A DNA stretch of 64,000 bases from Saccharomyces mikatae IFO 1815 (lineage: Eukaryota; Ascomycota; Saccharomycetes; Saccharomycetales; Saccharomycetaceae). Of the stretch, positions 19,557-32,029 are shown piece by piece. The first letter of the stretch is position 1. Every line of letters starts with the position of its first letter. The stretch covers positions 535,207-599,206 of the forward strand of contig NC_079260.1 of the NCBI RefSeq assembly GCF_947241705.1, read 5' to 3'. The position numbers and the translations under genes are program-made. Under the pieces are notes generated by a model, which was not told the DNA's origin, ran no database searches, and saw nothing but the letters and a program-made list of their open reading frames with translations.

Positions 19557-20264
19557 ATGCCTGCGAACGGAAAACAAACAATAAAACTGCTCAAACCCCT
19601 TCGACTTTTACTATTGGGGGCGCCAGGATCCGGTAAAGGGACACAGACTTCACGACTACTAGAAAGAATTCCTCAGTTGTTCTCAATTTCCTCGGGCGAC
19701 ATTTTACGTCAAGAAGTAAAATCTGAATCAACTCTGGGTCGGGAGGCTGCTACTTATATTGCTCAGGGGAAGTTATTGCCGGATGATCTCATAACGCGTC
19801 TGATAACGTTTCGTCTTTCAGCATTAGATTGGTTAAAACCGTCAGCTGCATGGTTACTCGATGGATTTCCTCGAACTACTCCACAAGCTTCCGCTTTGGA
19901 CGAGCTTCTGAAACAACATGATGCCAGTTTAAACTTGGTGGTAGAGTTAGATGTGCCCGAATCCACCATATTGGAAAGAATTGAGAATAGATATGTTCAC
20001 ATTCCTAGTGGAAGAGTATATAATTTGCAATATAATCCCCCGAAAGTACCTGGGCTAGATGATATCACTGGTGAACCATTAACCAAAAGACTTGATGACA
20101 CCGCTGAAGTGTTTAAGAAACGACTGGAAGAGTACAATCAAACAAATGAGCCGTTAAAAGAGTACTACAGAAGTAGTGGGATTTTAAGTACCGTCTCAGG
20201 AGAAACCTCAGATATTATCTTCCCTAAGTTATTGAACCTAATAACCAGAAAATTTGGCCATTAG
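19557..20264 (+). CDS. ADK2: ADK2, mitochondrial GTP:AMP phosphotransferase
   Basis: The 235-residue adenylate-kinase fold protein has P-loop GAPGSGKGTQ at residues 21-30, DGFPRT in the AMP-binding/CORE region, and a LID that lacks the four zinc cysteines, as expected of this subgroup. It makes ADP and GDP from AMP and GTP in the mitochondrial matrix. S. cerevisiae strains are reported to carry either a long active or a shorter frameshifted inactive allele; here the C-terminal helix is in frame to the end (TRKFGH), suggesting the functional long type. It lies 207 bp after RPH1 and 421 bp before RAD3 on the same strand. Confidence 0.95.
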   Translation: MPANGKQTIKLLKPLRLLLLGAPGSGKGTQTSRLLERIPQLFSISSGDILRQEVKSESTLGREAATYIAQGKLLPDDLITRLITFRLSALDWLKPSAAWLLDGFPRTTPQASALDELLKQHDASLNLVVELDVPESTILERIENRYVHIPSGRVYNLQYNPPKVPGLDDITGEPLTKRLDDTAEVFKKRLEEYNQTNEPLKEYYRSSGILSTVSGETSDIIFPKLLNLITRKFGH

Positions 20265-20685
20265 GGCCCTACAAAGTTATACTGAAGATAAGCTTTTTTC
20301 AACCTCCCTCCTGAAATTAAACAAAGAATCTTGGAGCTCATATGAAAGCCAGCATCTTTTGAAACTAAATGGACATAGTAGGCTTTGAATCTCTCGAGTA
20401 GTCGTGATGCTATGTGTTAAATCTTATGTTAATCATGGGCGACGGCATTTAAGGATTATGATTGAAAATTATGAAAATTCAAAGTAACATACTTTTATGC
20501 CACGCCACATTGCTGCTACTGGAAAGGTATCTTTGATCTGTACATAATGGATATATATACATATATATGTATATGTCTTAAAGCTGATAAAGTGCTGCTA
20601 TCTATCCATAAAGATACCATAAATCGCCTTGGGTTCAAGTCTACTGCGATCCTGTTATAACTATACAATAAGAGAACTAGAAACG
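20265..20685. other. ADK2-RAD3 intergenic region
   Basis: This 421-bp spacer is the ADK2 3' end and RAD3 promoter, with a TATATATACATATATATG-type tract near 20550-20575. The frame upstream of the RAD3 ATG stays open for 19 codons back to a TTG, but has no ATG. No gene is seen. Confidence 0.6.
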
Positions 20686-23013
20686 ATGAAATTTTATATA
20701 GATGATTTACCAGTGCTTTTTCCTTACCCAAAGATATATCCGGAACAGTACAATTATATGTGCGACATCAAAAGGACTCTGGATGTAGGTGGAAATAGCA
20801 TCTTGGAGATGCCCTCAGGGACAGGTAAAACCGTCTCACTACTATCTCTTACAATCGCTTACCAGATGCATTATCCAGAACACAGAAAAATCATATACTG
20901 TTCACGTACTATGTCTGAAATCGAAAAAGCTTTAGTAGAGTTAGAAAACCTTATGGATTACAGAACTAAAGAGCTGGGCTACCAAGAGGATTTTAGAGGT
21001 CTTGGCTTGACATCGAGAAAAAATTTGTGTTTGCATCCCGAAGTGAGTAAAGAACGAAAAGGTACAGTAGTCGATGAGAAATGCCGTAGAATGACAAATG
21101 GGCAGGCGAAGAGGAAATTGGAGGAAGACCCAGAAGCTAATGTAGAATTGTGTGAGTACCATGAAAATTTGTACAATATTGAAGTGGAAGATTATCTCCC
21201 AAAGGGCGTATTTTCCTTTGAAAAACTTTTGAAGTACTGTGAAGAAAAAACGCTTTGTCCATATTTCATTGTTCGTCGTATGATTTCTCTTTGTAACATT
21301 ATTATTTATTCTTACCACTATCTATTAGACCCTAAAATTGCTGAAAGAGTTTCCAACGAGGTTTCCAAGGATAGTATTGTCATTTTTGATGAAGCACACA
21401 ATATTGATAATGTGTGTATCGAATCTTTGTCGTTAGATTTGACAACAGATGCGTTGAGAAGAGCCACACGAGGTGCTAATGCATTAGATGAACGTATTTC
21501 TGAGGTCAGAAAAGTTGACTCCCAAAAACTGCAAGATGAATACGAAAAACTAGTCCAAGGTCTGCATTCTGCAGATATTCTCACCGATCAGGAAGAGCCG
21601 TTTGTCGAAACGCCGGTTTTACCTCAAGATCTTTTAACAGAGGCAATCCCAGGAAATATACGGAGAGCTGAACATTTTGTTTCTTTTTTGAAAAGATTGA
21701 TTGAGTATCTGAAGACAAGAATGAAGGTTCTTCATGTTATTTCAGAGACACCTAAGTCATTTTTACAGCATCTAAAACAATTAACGTTCATAGAGAGGAA
21801 ACCTCTCCGGTTTTGTTCTGAAAGGTTATCATTGCTTGTAAGAACTTTGGAAGTAGCAGAGGTGGAAGACTTTACTGCATTGAAAGATATAGCAACATTT
21901 GCTACCCTTATATCAACATACGAGGAAGGTTTTTTGCTAATTATTGAACCATATGAAATTGAGAATGCGGCAGTTCCAAACCCAATTATGAGATTCACTT
22001 GTTTGGATGCGTCAATTGCCATTAAACCAGTCTTCGAAAGATTTTCTTCTGTCATTATTACTTCGGGGACTATATCACCATTAGACATGTATCCAAGGAT
22101 GTTAAACTTTAAGACAGTCTTGCAGAAATCATACGCTATGACGTTAGCTAAAAAATCGTTCCTACCAATGATTATTACGAAGGGCTCTGACCAAGTTGCA
22201 ATATCTTCAAGATTTGAAATTAGAAACGATCCTAGTATTGTTCGTAACTATGGTTCTATGTTAGTAGAATTTGCAAAGATTACTCCTGATGGGATGGTCG
22301 TGTTTTTCCCCTCATATCTATATATGGAAAGTATTGTTTCAATGTGGCAAACGATGGGTATCCTTGATGAGGTTTGGAAACATAAATTAATTCTAGTCGA
22401 AACTCCTGATGCTCAAGAAACCTCCCTAGCTTTAGAGACATACAGGAAAGCCTGCTCGAACGGGCGTGGAGCAATCTTACTTTCTGTTGCTAGAGGAAAG
22501 GTATCTGAAGGTATCGATTTTGATCATCAATACGGCAGAACTGTGTTGATGATAGGTATCCCATTTCAATACACAGAATCACGTATTTTGAAAGCTCGCT
22601 TGGAATTTATGAGGGAAAACTATCGAATCAGAGAAAATGACTTCTTATCTTTTGATGCAATGAGACACGCTGCCCAATGTTTGGGAAGAGTCCTAAGAGG
22701 AAAGGACGATTATGGCGTAATGGTACTAGCAGACCGTAGGTTTTCAAGAAAAAGAAGCCAGTTGCCAAAATGGATTGCCCAAGGTTTGTCAGATGCTGAC
22801 TTAAACCTTTCTACCGACATGGCCATATCCAATACCAAACAATTTTTGAGAACCATGGCTCAACCGACAGACCCCAAAGACCAAGAGGGTGTATCTGTTT
22901 GGAGTTATGAAGATCTAATAAAACACCAGAATAGTAAAAATGGTAAGGGGGGATTCATTGAAACCAAAAACAAAGGAGAGCAGGATGAAGATGAGGATGT
23001 AGAGATGCAATAA
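20686..23013 (+). CDS. RAD3: RAD3, TFIIH 5'-3' DNA helicase (XPD)
   Basis: Taking the ATG at 20686 gives 775 residues beginning MKFYIDDLPV, as in S. cerevisiae Rad3 (778). The frame is open further upstream, but the only start there is a TTG. Walker A is SGTGKT with Lys48; the DEAH box begins at residue 235. The Cys residues of the 4Fe-4S domain lie between motifs Ia and II. The C-terminal motif VI includes QCLGRVLRGKDDYG, and the tail is acidic. Rad3 is the XPD subunit of TFIIH, essential for transcription initiation and nucleotide excision repair. The protein is nearly invariant outside its last 40 residues. It converges with BRR2 across only 122 bp. Confidence 0.99.
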   Translation: MKFYIDDLPVLFPYPKIYPEQYNYMCDIKRTLDVGGNSILEMPSGTGKTVSLLSLTIAYQMHYPEHRKIIYCSRTMSEIEKALVELENLMDYRTKELGYQEDFRGLGLTSRKNLCLHPEVSKERKGTVVDEKCRRMTNGQAKRKLEEDPEANVELCEYHENLYNIEVEDYLPKGVFSFEKLLKYCEEKTLCPYFIVRRMISLCNIIIYSYHYLLDPKIAERVSNEVSKDSIVIFDEAHNIDNVCIESLSLDLTTDALRRATRGANALDERISEVRKVDSQKLQDEYEKLVQGLHSADILTDQEEPFVETPVLPQDLLTEAIPGNIRRAEHFVSFLKRLIEYLKTRMKVLHVISETPKSFLQHLKQLTFIERKPLRFCSERLSLLVRTLEVAEVEDFTALKDIATFATLISTYEEGFLLIIEPYEIENAAVPNPIMRFTCLDASIAIKPVFERFSSVIITSGTISPLDMYPRMLNFKTVLQKSYAMTLAKKSFLPMIITKGSDQVAISSRFEIRNDPSIVRNYGSMLVEFAKITPDGMVVFFPSYLYMESIVSMWQTMGILDEVWKHKLILVETPDAQETSLALETYRKACSNGRGAILLSVARGKVSEGIDFDHQYGRTVLMIGIPFQYTESRILKARLEFMRENYRIRENDFLSFDAMRHAAQCLGRVLRGKDDYGVMVLADRRFSRKRSQLPKWIAQGLSDADLNLSTDMAISNTKQFLRTMAQPTDPKDQEGVSVWSYEDLIKHQNSKNGKGGFIETKNKGEQDEDEDVEMQ

Positions 23014-23135
23014 GAAAATAATTTAGTGTTGATATAGATTATATACGCGGCAAGCAGACTGCATAACCACAAAAAATTATATCCTATATATATCCGTGAT
23101 ATCCATTTGAGCGTATTCTGCAAGATACAATGAGT

Positions 23136-26100
23136 CTACTTCACATTTATTTTAAACTCCAATTCTTTATCTGCGTCAAGATACGAATCACAAACACACC
23201 AAATTGTTAGGTTGTGTTGACCGGGTGCTGGAGTATCAAATTCTAATTCATAGTGCTGGATCTCTTTATTTAAACTAACTTTCTTGATAGCGTAAAGTTC
23301 CTTTTTAGAAGTGTCACCTAAAACCAACCACCAACACTCTAGTTTATCAAATGGATATTTTTCTGATGTCACTTGTAGACTTTCTGGCTCAACATCTCTT
23401 GTTAATTGTATGGAGATTTTCTGTTTTTCACCTGTAGTTAAAGATTCTGAATTATTTAAGGAATAGGTAAGTTCAATGTTAGGATAATTGTTAACAAACA
23501 TAGCAACTTGAGCAAGCTGTGAATCATTGAGAGTCAAAATTTCATTTCTTTCCTCGTCCTCAAGAGCCATTATGTCATAAACAGTCTCAACATTAAGTTC
23601 CTTACATTTTTCCAGTATTTTATTGTTAAAATACGGAATCTGTGTCAATGGGTTATCAACATCCCATACACCTTGAATCAACATCTGGGCCAAGTCCATA
23701 GCAGTAGTAGCATTTAGATACCCGCTTTGCGAAAGAATATCAACCATCACGTTAATCAGGGGAATGACCCTTTCCAAAATGTCCCTCAAATCGTTTTGTA
23801 AATCGATAGGTAATTGAGTGCGTGAAAAATACGCCTGTAACAATAGGAAAACTTTAAAGCTAATGGACTCTGAAGAGATGTTACCAGGAAAATCCAGAGG
23901 TAAGTTTTTACTTAGTCTGACAAGTAATGAATTATCTCCTTTTCTAAGTGGAATATTCTCAAATTCTACCGCCGTGGAAAGAACATACAGCATATTTTTA
24001 AGTGTGGAAGTATTTGATAAGGATGAAACGAACGACTGAATGGTGAAAAAGGATACACCATAATGAGAAGCAATCGATCCGTTACCCAAGACGGAAATTA
24101 CTTCGGGTGGTTCTTCATCTTTTCCATCATTCACCCCATCTGTTCCGGAATCGTCAATTTCAATAAAGGATGATTCAACTAAATCATTTAAACTGGTTTC
24201 GACCAAATTGGTCAGAAAAACGGAAATACCATATGGAGACGTATCCTTAACACCATAATAGCTTGGATTCACATGGATACGACGATAGAAATACGAATAG
24301 GTAAACCAATCAACACAATCTTGTTTGCTTTGTATTATGGAATTCGCAATATCATTATTCAATGTATCATGAATAGTATATTGAAGAAAACTCTCAGTAG
24401 GTAGTGGTTCAGTGAGAAACTTTTTGTAATAAGCCTTCATGTTGTGACTTGTCAAAATCAAAACTTTGCCAGCCATTGAATCATTACCCTTAGCTAACCC
24501 CACCATTTCCAAGAGCTCGCTTATAGTGTATGGCATATATTTATGTTCTCTACCATCATAAAGGTTGGTTCCTAGTATAATTACTTCATCTGTTTTACAA
24601 GCAAAAGTGGAGCAATACTTAGATATGAGTAAAACTGATATTGCACCGTACTCGCATAACTTTTTTACGATTCTTTCATCATTTGGTACCATACCCCTAT
24701 AAATGATACCAATACCGTGTTTCAAAGGGTCTTTTAGATGATTGTCAGTTAATTTGTCAGCATATGCAATGACTTGCTCTTCTTCGATGTTTAACATATC
24801 CCATTTTATTGCTTTGGAGAAACTCATAAATGCGGATGCAACTTCCATGCAATCCTTTCTGGATGGAAGGAACACTGAGCTAGTATTCCGATTTTCAGCA
24901 GCAGCAGCAGATGCTTCAAATGCCGTTTGTAGCATTGACGAATTGAATGATATGTGCTCAACGTCTTTGAATGACTGAATATTAATTTCAAGAGGTTCAA
25001 CCCTTTCGCTTGGAGAGAAATTGTATATGTTTGATTTCGCTATGCCAGCCCATTCACCAAAATCACGAGCATTTGCCAGACAATTTGATAGGCAAACAAA
25101 TCGAATTTTTTTTTCAAGTTGGGTAGCTATAAATATCATCCTGGAAATTAACGTTTCATACACTGCACCATAAATACCTTGGCTTATCTCATGGCTTTCG
25201 TCATATATCATCAATTCTAAACTTTGAATGTTTTTCCTTTGCCTCCAGCGACGTGACAAAAGTTCAAATTGCGCAGGAGTAGCCAAAAGGACATGACTTC
25301 TGGCCAGTAATTTCAAGTTTAGTGAGAGATCATTCCCTAACTTGTTAATGATCTTTCCTCCAGCAAGATGGGATAATTTCCTATCCCAATTGGCTAGCAA
25401 GATATTAATTTTTTCTTGAGATGGATTGATATAAACGGCTCTTCCTTTATTCTGTCTCCAATGATTCAGCAGAGCTAATTCAGCTAAAGCCATTTTACCC
25501 GAGCCCTTTGCCGAACCTACAAAGACAGAATCATTTGAGTTGTAGACAGATTCAAAAACTTGGCTCTGAATTCTATTAAAAGATTTAAAATCGAATACAT
25601 TTGAGAAATCATCGATACCGAGCTCTGTTGTTGGGATACAAATGTTTTCCAGAAGAGGAGTGGGAGCAGGAAATTTATTCGGAAGTTTGAAACCATTGAA
25701 GGAAACCGGAATTTCGTATTCACAATGCCACCAATTTTCAGATATAACAGTAAGGAAAAAATTAGGTGGCATGTTATTTTGATTCTGTTGTTTTAACTCA
25801 TGAGTAAAGGACAAGGTAAAATCTTGCCCTATCATATCCGGAGTGATGAATAGCACGTCATAGTAAAGTATGAAATCACCATCTGTATTTTCTAGCATAA
25901 GCAAAAAAGGTTGAAGAGAACCGTGCACATTCATATCCCACATCCAATCTGCTAGTATTTCAACATTGAACCTTATAACGCTACGAGTAATAGGTTGAGC
26001 GGTGCATGTGATAGACATTCTAGGAAACCTTTTCAGTAAATCGTATACCTGTTTTCCGTATTTTTCAGACCTGATTGCACGACCAACTTGAGCAGGCGTT

Positions 26101-29100
26101 TCTAACTGTAGGTAATCTCCCCACGGCACTGTAGAAGCTTCTAACCTTCTAATCACTTCAAGAGGACATTTTTTAAACTGCCTTAAAGGCGAATTTGTTG
26201 GCCACATCCTCGTTTTCGCAGATTTACAGAAATTTAATAACATCCTTGTGGGATGTCCCCAACCTCTTTTCAAGCATATTTCGAACATAGCACGCAATAG
26301 CCTTCCTGCATTTTGGTGAATAAAAACCATATCAGAATTTAATGCAAACCCTTCAAACTTTAACTGTGAAAAGTAAGATTGCAGTAACACATTCACTTTT
26401 GCTAAAGGATCATCGATATCTTCTCTAATAGGAATAGGAGCTTTTTCTAGAAGCTGTTTTAGTTCTCTCTTTTCTTCATATCTTACCGATATGTACTTGA
26501 ACTCTTCTGACATTGCAAATATCCTGAAAAGATCGATCTGGCTTGTGTATTCATCCAGCTCCCTATTGTAGATATCCATAGATGTATGATTGATATAAAA
26601 TGCCGAAGCTATATTTCCCAGATCTGTTGCTTCAATCACATCATTTTCAACATCATATAACACTAAATCTTGTTCTTTCAGGACACACAAGGCAGAGTGG
26701 ACTAAAATTTCTCTGAACTTTTTTAATTGTTTATCTTCTGAAATATCAGGTATATTATAAAGTTCAGGGGAAGCCAACATTCTAACATATAAGTAAGTAT
26801 ATGCCAACCAATCTACTGCATCATTTCTACATTTAATGGTACCAGCAACAACCTCAGCATTTAAATTGTCTACTAATTTTGAAACGAATTGTGATTCTAT
26901 CGGTAGCTGCTGGTTGAGGATCGAAAGATAATACTGGATATTTGATTGGTCTGTGATTATGATACCTTCTCCAAACGTGTCATATCTAGGCCGACCTGCT
27001 CTACCTAACATTTGAAGTACATCTTGCGGAGAGAGTTGTCCCCAGGACCCCTTTTCAGGTGAATAGACATCGGTTCCTTTTATAATAACTGTGTGGGCAG
27101 GAAGATTAACACCCCATGCCAACGTCGCAGTACATACCAGTACTTGTAATAATCCATCAGCAAACAGATCTTCGGATAAAGATCTGTCATTCCTGGCCAG
27201 CCCGGCATGATGTGTCCCTATACCACTTTCAATCAACTTTTTTAGACTTGGATCGAGTATATTTGCAGCTTCCGTCTTCAAAATCTGCTTTGAACCTGAG
27301 TCGCTCTTAATTAACTTATGAGCAATGTTCTCTTCAATAAACTTGTTTCTCAACCATGTTGCTGTACGTGATGTTTCTTTTCGAGAGTGAACAAACACAA
27401 TTATCTGGTTACCTTCATTGATAGATTCCAAAACTTTCTCATAGCAAGCATCATTCATAGCTTTGAGCTTTTTCAAAGAATTCCGTTCCTTTATTCCACA
27501 AAACTGTTGTGATAATGGACAGGGTCTAAATGAGGAATCAAAATAAAAGAGCCCTTCTTTCGGAACCCTTAAAAATCTTCCAACATCTTCATAATTTGGT
27601 AAAGTTGCAGACAGTCCTATGATTCTGGGGCATTCCTGGCGGTATTTGGAAGCCCAAAATGTTCTAGCAACAATGCTTTCTAATACCGGTCCCCTTTCAT
27701 CATGCAACAAGTGAATTTCATCTATAATCAACAAACGGACCAGCTCTACGATAGCCAAATTATTCGAGTTTCTAGTGGTGATATCCCATTTTTCAGGTGT
27801 AGAAACCAAAATTTGGGTCTCTTCAATTTGTCTTCTACTTAGCCGAGAATCACCAGTCAATTCGGCAACTTTTATGTCCAGGAAAGCCAGTCTTCTTTGA
27901 AATTCTCGGACTTGTTCCTGTACTAGCGCTTTCAACGGTGCTATGTAAACAATTTTGAAAGCTGAAAGGTTCAACTTCTTCGTTGTCGGATTATAGAAAC
28001 GACTTAAGGTTTTCAATACCGTCAATAAGGCGATATTTGTCTTACCTGAACCAGTAGGAGCACATATTAGCATGTTTGAATCACTTTCGAAAGATGTATG
28101 AAAAACCTTTGACTGTATAGGATTTAAAGAGGTTGTTTCCGATGATGGGAATGCCTCTTGGCACCAATCAGGCAAAGATGTAATTTTTTTCAACTCATAA
28201 TCGACAACAGGCTTCTTTGGTGCCGGAATATGTATTTCATCATATTGCGGTTTCACTCTTTTGAATGATCCTTCTGGTAGTGAAACTTTCGTTATAGTCA
28301 TCAATTTAGAACTCTCGTCAAACTTAATCTTTTCCAAATCAATGGTAGGAGGAACTATGGAATCACCTAATTTTGCCCTCTTAGCTTTGGAGGACTGTTG
28401 CTGGTTAGCATCAATATCAAGTTCACGCTTTGACTTTACATTGTTCCTTAACTCGTACTGCTTCACAAGATCACCTAAACCATTGACAGTCATTTCGTTT
28501 ATTAGATTCGGTATCTCGTTCTCTGTACTCTTTGCCAGTAGTATGCCCCAAAGTATTACAGACCTATTCTGAAAAATAAACTCAGCCAATGGTATATTCT
28601 CAAAGTCAAGTAAATCAACAAGTTTCTGCTCTAGGGCTGTCGGATTATGCTCAAGAGTTTTTATCTCATTCAAAATCTTCTCTGAAAGCTCTTGAATTGC
28701 GGAAGTATCCTTATAACCGAGCTCGGATCGAAGTTTTCTCTGCAAGAAGAACTCATCAACTGAATATATGGGAATGATTTCAGTGCTATTTTCTTTATGA
28801 TCGGAGAGTTTGATTGTGTCGTTTTCAATATTTGGTAGTGCTCTGTTATTCTTCGTTTTCAAGTGAACTTCAGCGCTATTGTCATAATTTTTTTCAGAAT
28901 CATCTTCATCATCATTGATTTCACTTTCAAGAACATTTGCGATGTTAGATTCGTCTACCACTTCTTCTGTATCTGAGGGTTCGTCATCCACAAGTATAGC
29001 CACTGCTTGCTTATCGGTCTTGTTAGGATGAATGTTGTAATCGGTAATGTCTTTCATAAGTTTGACTAATTCGGTGAACTTTGAGAAATTTATATCAATG

Positions 29101-29621
29101 CCTAACTCATCTTGGATACCTTCCTTTCGTTTTTCAATATTTCCATCCTCATTTTCTTCATTTTCTTTTAATCCTCTGATGAGTATGTCAGCAGTTCCAA
29201 TAATTAGGTCATGCGGTATATCATTACCCAAAACTTCTGTAACCCACTGTAGAATGCGCTCATAAGCTTCAACATTTGAAGGATTCTTTGGATAATAGTG
29301 TAACCTAAAATCGGAGGAGGAATCCAATATAGTACTGTCCTGTTGTATTCTTTTGAATGATGTGTTTTTTTCTATCTTTTCCACAGCGATATTTTTTTCT
29401 TTTATCCCTTCATTAACAATACTGCGTACACTCTGGCCCATATCTTTAGTACTTATTCTACCACGCATGGACTTTGGTTGTGATATTTCTGCGTCTTTTT
29501 GGGGATTCTGACTGCTATTTATAAAGCGCCTATCGAGTTCCAACACTTTGTTAGACATCTCGTCATAGCGGTAAATCTCCCTAATTTTTTTGGCTTTATC
29601 TTTTGCTTCATGCTCGATCAT
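23136..29621 (-). CDS. BRR2: BRR2, U5 snRNP RNA helicase (Ski2-like)
   Basis: At 2161 residues this is the usual Brr2 size (2163 in S. cerevisiae). Following an acidic N-terminal region, it has two helicase cassettes, each with a Sec63-like domain. The first is catalytic, with Walker A PTGSGKTN (about nt 28031-28062) and DEIH (about nt 27713-27730). The second is degenerate: its Walker A reads GSAKGSGKM (nt 25491-25517), with Met in place of the usual Thr, and its motif II reads DESH. Brr2 unwinds U4/U6 snRNA to activate the spliceosome, and the second cassette is thought to be regulatory. The gene is divergent from RAD24 across 277 bp. No internal stops or frameshifts are seen. Confidence 0.98.
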   Translation of the reverse strand: MIEHEAKDKAKKIREIYRYDEMSNKVLELDRRFINSSQNPQKDAEISQPKSMRGRISTKDMGQSVRSIVNEGIKEKNIAVEKIEKNTSFKRIQQDSTILDSSSDFRLHYYPKNPSNVEAYERILQWVTEVLGNDIPHDLIIGTADILIRGLKENEENEDGNIEKRKEGIQDELGIDINFSKFTELVKLMKDITDYNIHPNKTDKQAVAILVDDEPSDTEEVVDESNIANVLESEINDDEDDSEKNYDNSAEVHLKTKNNRALPNIENDTIKLSDHKENSTEIIPIYSVDEFFLQRKLRSELGYKDTSAIQELSEKILNEIKTLEHNPTALEQKLVDLLDFENIPLAEFIFQNRSVILWGILLAKSTENEIPNLINEMTVNGLGDLVKQYELRNNVKSKRELDIDANQQQSSKAKRAKLGDSIVPPTIDLEKIKFDESSKLMTITKVSLPEGSFKRVKPQYDEIHIPAPKKPVVDYELKKITSLPDWCQEAFPSSETTSLNPIQSKVFHTSFESDSNMLICAPTGSGKTNIALLTVLKTLSRFYNPTTKKLNLSAFKIVYIAPLKALVQEQVREFQRRLAFLDIKVAELTGDSRLSRRQIEETQILVSTPEKWDITTRNSNNLAIVELVRLLIIDEIHLLHDERGPVLESIVARTFWASKYRQECPRIIGLSATLPNYEDVGRFLRVPKEGLFYFDSSFRPCPLSQQFCGIKERNSLKKLKAMNDACYEKVLESINEGNQIIVFVHSRKETSRTATWLRNKFIEENIAHKLIKSDSGSKQILKTEAANILDPSLKKLIESGIGTHHAGLARNDRSLSEDLFADGLLQVLVCTATLAWGVNLPAHTVIIKGTDVYSPEKGSWGQLSPQDVLQMLGRAGRPRYDTFGEGIIITDQSNIQYYLSILNQQLPIESQFVSKLVDNLNAEVVAGTIKCRNDAVDWLAYTYLYVRMLASPELYNIPDISEDKQLKKFREILVHSALCVLKEQDLVLYDVENDVIEATDLGNIASAFYINHTSMDIYNRELDEYTSQIDLFRIFAMSEEFKYISVRYEEKRELKQLLEKAPIPIREDIDDPLAKVNVLLQSYFSQLKFEGFALNSDMVFIHQNAGRLLRAMFEICLKRGWGHPTRMLLNFCKSAKTRMWPTNSPLRQFKKCPLEVIRRLEASTVPWGDYLQLETPAQVGRAIRSEKYGKQVYDLLKRFPRMSITCTAQPITRSVIRFNVEILADWMWDMNVHGSLQPFLLMLENTDGDFILYYDVLFITPDMIGQDFTLSFTHELKQQNQNNMPPNFFLTVISENWWHCEYEIPVSFNGFKLPNKFPAPTPLLENICIPTTELGIDDFSNVFDFKSFNRIQSQVFESVYNSNDSVFVGSAKGSGKMALAELALLNHWRQNKGRAVYINPSQEKINILLANWDRKLSHLAGGKIINKLGNDLSLNLKLLARSHVLLATPAQFELLSRRWRQRKNIQSLELMIYDESHEISQGIYGAVYETLISRMIFIATQLEKKIRFVCLSNCLANARDFGEWAGIAKSNIYNFSPSERVEPLEINIQSFKDVEHISFNSSMLQTAFEASAAAAENRNTSSVFLPSRKDCMEVASAFMSFSKAIKWDMLNIEEEQVIAYADKLTDNHLKDPLKHGIGIIYRGMVPNDERIVKKLCEYGAISVLLISKYCSTFACKTDEVIILGTNLYDGREHKYMPYTISELLEMVGLAKGNDSMAGKVLILTSHNMKAYYKKFLTEPLPTESFLQYTIHDTLNNDIANSIIQSKQDCVDWFTYSYFYRRIHVNPSYYGVKDTSPYGISVFLTNLVETSLNDLVESSFIEIDDSGTDGVNDGKDEEPPEVISVLGNGSIASHYGVSFFTIQSFVSSLSNTSTLKNMLYVLSTAVEFENIPLRKGDNSLLVRLSKNLPLDFPGNISSESISFKVFLLLQAYFSRTQLPIDLQNDLRDILERVIPLINVMVDILSQSGYLNATTAMDLAQMLIQGVWDVDNPLTQIPYFNNKILEKCKELNVETVYDIMALEDEERNEILTLNDSQLAQVAMFVNNYPNIELTYSLNNSESLTTGEKQKISIQLTRDVEPESLQVTSEKYPFDKLECWWLVLGDTSKKELYAIKKVSLNKEIQHYELEFDTPAPGQHNLTIWCVCDSYLDADKELEFKINVK

Positions 29622-29898
29622 TTTTATTTTGTTTAACGTTTATAGTATGATTTTCAAGTAGAATACTTTATATTCCACACATTTTCTTTTTTTATTCATG
29701 GTTATTAGTTCATTGCTTACTCTGTTTTAGTAGAGATGGCTCTATTAGCGTAAATTTTCAGATATTTCGTACAGAGCGATATTATTCCAAAATAATTAAA
29801 GAAGCTGACACATTATGATGTCTACTATCATTAGAAATGGGTTCATAATATATGATCGTAAGCAGCTAAATTATCAAGTTCACTCCTATCTGAATGAT

Positions 29899-31878
29899 AT
29901 GGATAATACGAATTTAGAGAAACGCCCATCATTGAAATACAGTCTCAGTTCGTTGGGCTCACAAATCACAAAATGGAGCTCATCTAGACCGACCTCACCA
30001 GTGCGTAAAACTAGAAGCACCGAATATGAATGTCTTTCGAAGCGAAATATAGGTGCTACTTTCCCGGACATTAATGGTCATGATGGTCAACAGTGGCATG
30101 AAAAATATAAGCCCACTAATTTGGAACAGGTGGCCATTCATAAAAAAAAACTCAAAGATGTACGAGAAGCTTTAGATGCCATGTTTTTGCCTGATGCCAA
30201 ACATAGGATTCTATTGCTATCTGGTCCTAGTGGATGCTCCAAGAGTACAGTCATAAAAGAGCTTTCAAGAGTCGTAGTACCTAAATATAGACAGAAGAGC
30301 AACGTAACATCCCTTCGAAGGACCTCAAACAATTACGACGTGACTGAGTTTAGAGGTGATTGTGTAGTGAATGATCTTCCCCAGATGGAAAACTTTAGTG
30401 AGTTCTTGAAAAATGCAAGATATCTTGTCATGTCCAACTTATCATTAATACTTATTGAAGACTTACCCAATGTCTTTCATATGGATACCAGACGTCGCTT
30501 CCAGCAGCTTATCTTACAGTGGTTATATAGTCCAGAGCCTCTACTACCTCCCCTTGTCATATGTATAACGGAATGTGAAATCCCAGAAAATGACAATAAC
30601 TCTCGCACATTTGGCATTGATTATACATTTAATGCTGAAACCATCATGAACAAAGAAATATTGATGCATCCGCGGTTGAAAAGAATTAGATTTAACCCAA
30701 TCAATAGTACTTTATTGAAAAAACAGTTACAGTTTATTTGTGTAGAAAATATGACAATGTTAAAAGAGAAAAGAAAATGGAGTAAAAGACAGGAAGTTAT
30801 AAATTATATCGCACATGAAACCGGTGATATTAGATCAGCAATTACTACTCTTCAATTTTGGGCAATGTCGAGTAATGATTTGCTTGTTCCCACACGAGAA
30901 TCTACCATATCATATTTTCATGCAATTGGGAAGGTGATTCACGGTTCGCATAGCCGGAAGGATGACAATGACATGTTTAATGATCTTTTTAGGAATTCAA
31001 ATGGTTTATTATCGAAGGAGGATTTTAAATTAGGAATATTAGAGAACTATAGTACATTCAATAAAGGCAAATTCAGCATCTCTGATGCATCATCAATTGT
31101 GGATTGCTTAAGCGAATGTGATACAATGAGTAGCCTACCAGAATCAAATGAGTACTGTTTACGAAAAGTGCGCAAAACTTTTTGTAATATTACTAAGGAA
31201 AGCCATAACCATGGGACAGTTTATTTCCCAAGAGAATGGAAAGTCAGAAAATTACAGAATTCATTTAAAGTCCAAGCTGAAGATTGGTTAAACGTTGATC
31301 TTTATAAATATAACGCAGTTCATTCCTTCAAAAATATAGCTTTGGAGTTTGGTCACTATGCACCTTTAATCCGAAAGTTTCAGAGCTATAAAAAAAACTC
31401 TATGCTATATTATTTGAGGAATCTTCCTACGGATTCTTTGGAGCTTAAACAAAACATGAATAAATTTCATGATCTAATGGAGATCGAAAATGACATCGAC
31501 ATAATGGATCGGATAGGCGGGCCTATCGACGCATTATCTGTAGAGAATGGGCTAACGCCATTGATAGATAACGGTAACAGAAATTCTGACCATACGGAAG
31601 ATGAAAAAATGGAAAGGGATAAAAGACTTCGCATATTGATTGATCGTTATGAGAAAAATGTGATGATGGTGAACGACGACCTTGGATATGAGGAGGCCTT
31701 CCTCAATGATGACCCAATTGTCGATAGTGACAGTGATGACAACAACAATACTGGGAATGATACATTTGAAAAGAGTGACGGGGACGAATCTCTTTATGTA
31801 ATGTTATCACAAAGGCAGCCACGTAATGCACCAGCAGTCAGTGAGTCACTTTCTGATTCTGATTTGGAGGTACTTTAA
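29899..31878 (+). CDS. RAD24: RAD24, DNA-damage checkpoint clamp loader
   Basis: Starting at ATG 29899 gives 659 residues, exactly the S. cerevisiae Rad24 length, with the same beginning (MDNTNLEKRP compared with MDSTNLNKRP). Walker A GPSGCSKST spans residues 109-117 with Lys115. The acidic C-terminus contains several SDSD-type segments. Rad24 with Rfc2-5 loads the Ddc1-Mec3-Rad17 checkpoint clamp at damaged DNA and in meiosis. Two adjacent ATGs at 29815 and 29818 lie in frame 28 codons upstream, so an N-terminally extended form is possible; I prefer the downstream start on length and similarity. Confidence 0.97.
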   Translation: MDNTNLEKRPSLKYSLSSLGSQITKWSSSRPTSPVRKTRSTEYECLSKRNIGATFPDINGHDGQQWHEKYKPTNLEQVAIHKKKLKDVREALDAMFLPDAKHRILLLSGPSGCSKSTVIKELSRVVVPKYRQKSNVTSLRRTSNNYDVTEFRGDCVVNDLPQMENFSEFLKNARYLVMSNLSLILIEDLPNVFHMDTRRRFQQLILQWLYSPEPLLPPLVICITECEIPENDNNSRTFGIDYTFNAETIMNKEILMHPRLKRIRFNPINSTLLKKQLQFICVENMTMLKEKRKWSKRQEVINYIAHETGDIRSAITTLQFWAMSSNDLLVPTRESTISYFHAIGKVIHGSHSRKDDNDMFNDLFRNSNGLLSKEDFKLGILENYSTFNKGKFSISDASSIVDCLSECDTMSSLPESNEYCLRKVRKTFCNITKESHNHGTVYFPREWKVRKLQNSFKVQAEDWLNVDLYKYNAVHSFKNIALEFGHYAPLIRKFQSYKKNSMLYYLRNLPTDSLELKQNMNKFHDLMEIENDIDIMDRIGGPIDALSVENGLTPLIDNGNRNSDHTEDEKMERDKRLRILIDRYEKNVMMVNDDLGYEEAFLNDDPIVDSDSDDNNNTGNDTFEKSDGDESLYVMLSQRQPRNAPAVSESLSDSDLEVL

Positions 31879-32029
31879 TTCTTTTATCATTTGACAAAAT
31901 TGCTTGCAACTATCATAAAGTGTTTCACTTTGATATATGCATGTTACATCTCCGAATAAATAATACATGTATATATATACGTGCGTGTATGTGTATATGA
32001 ATAAAGTTTCGCCATGGGAAAGCTCGCTC

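Noticed and set aside
20629-20685. N-terminal extension of RAD3 by 19 codons
   Set aside because: The upstream start is TTG, and the ATG at 20686 reproduces the conserved Rad3 N-terminus.
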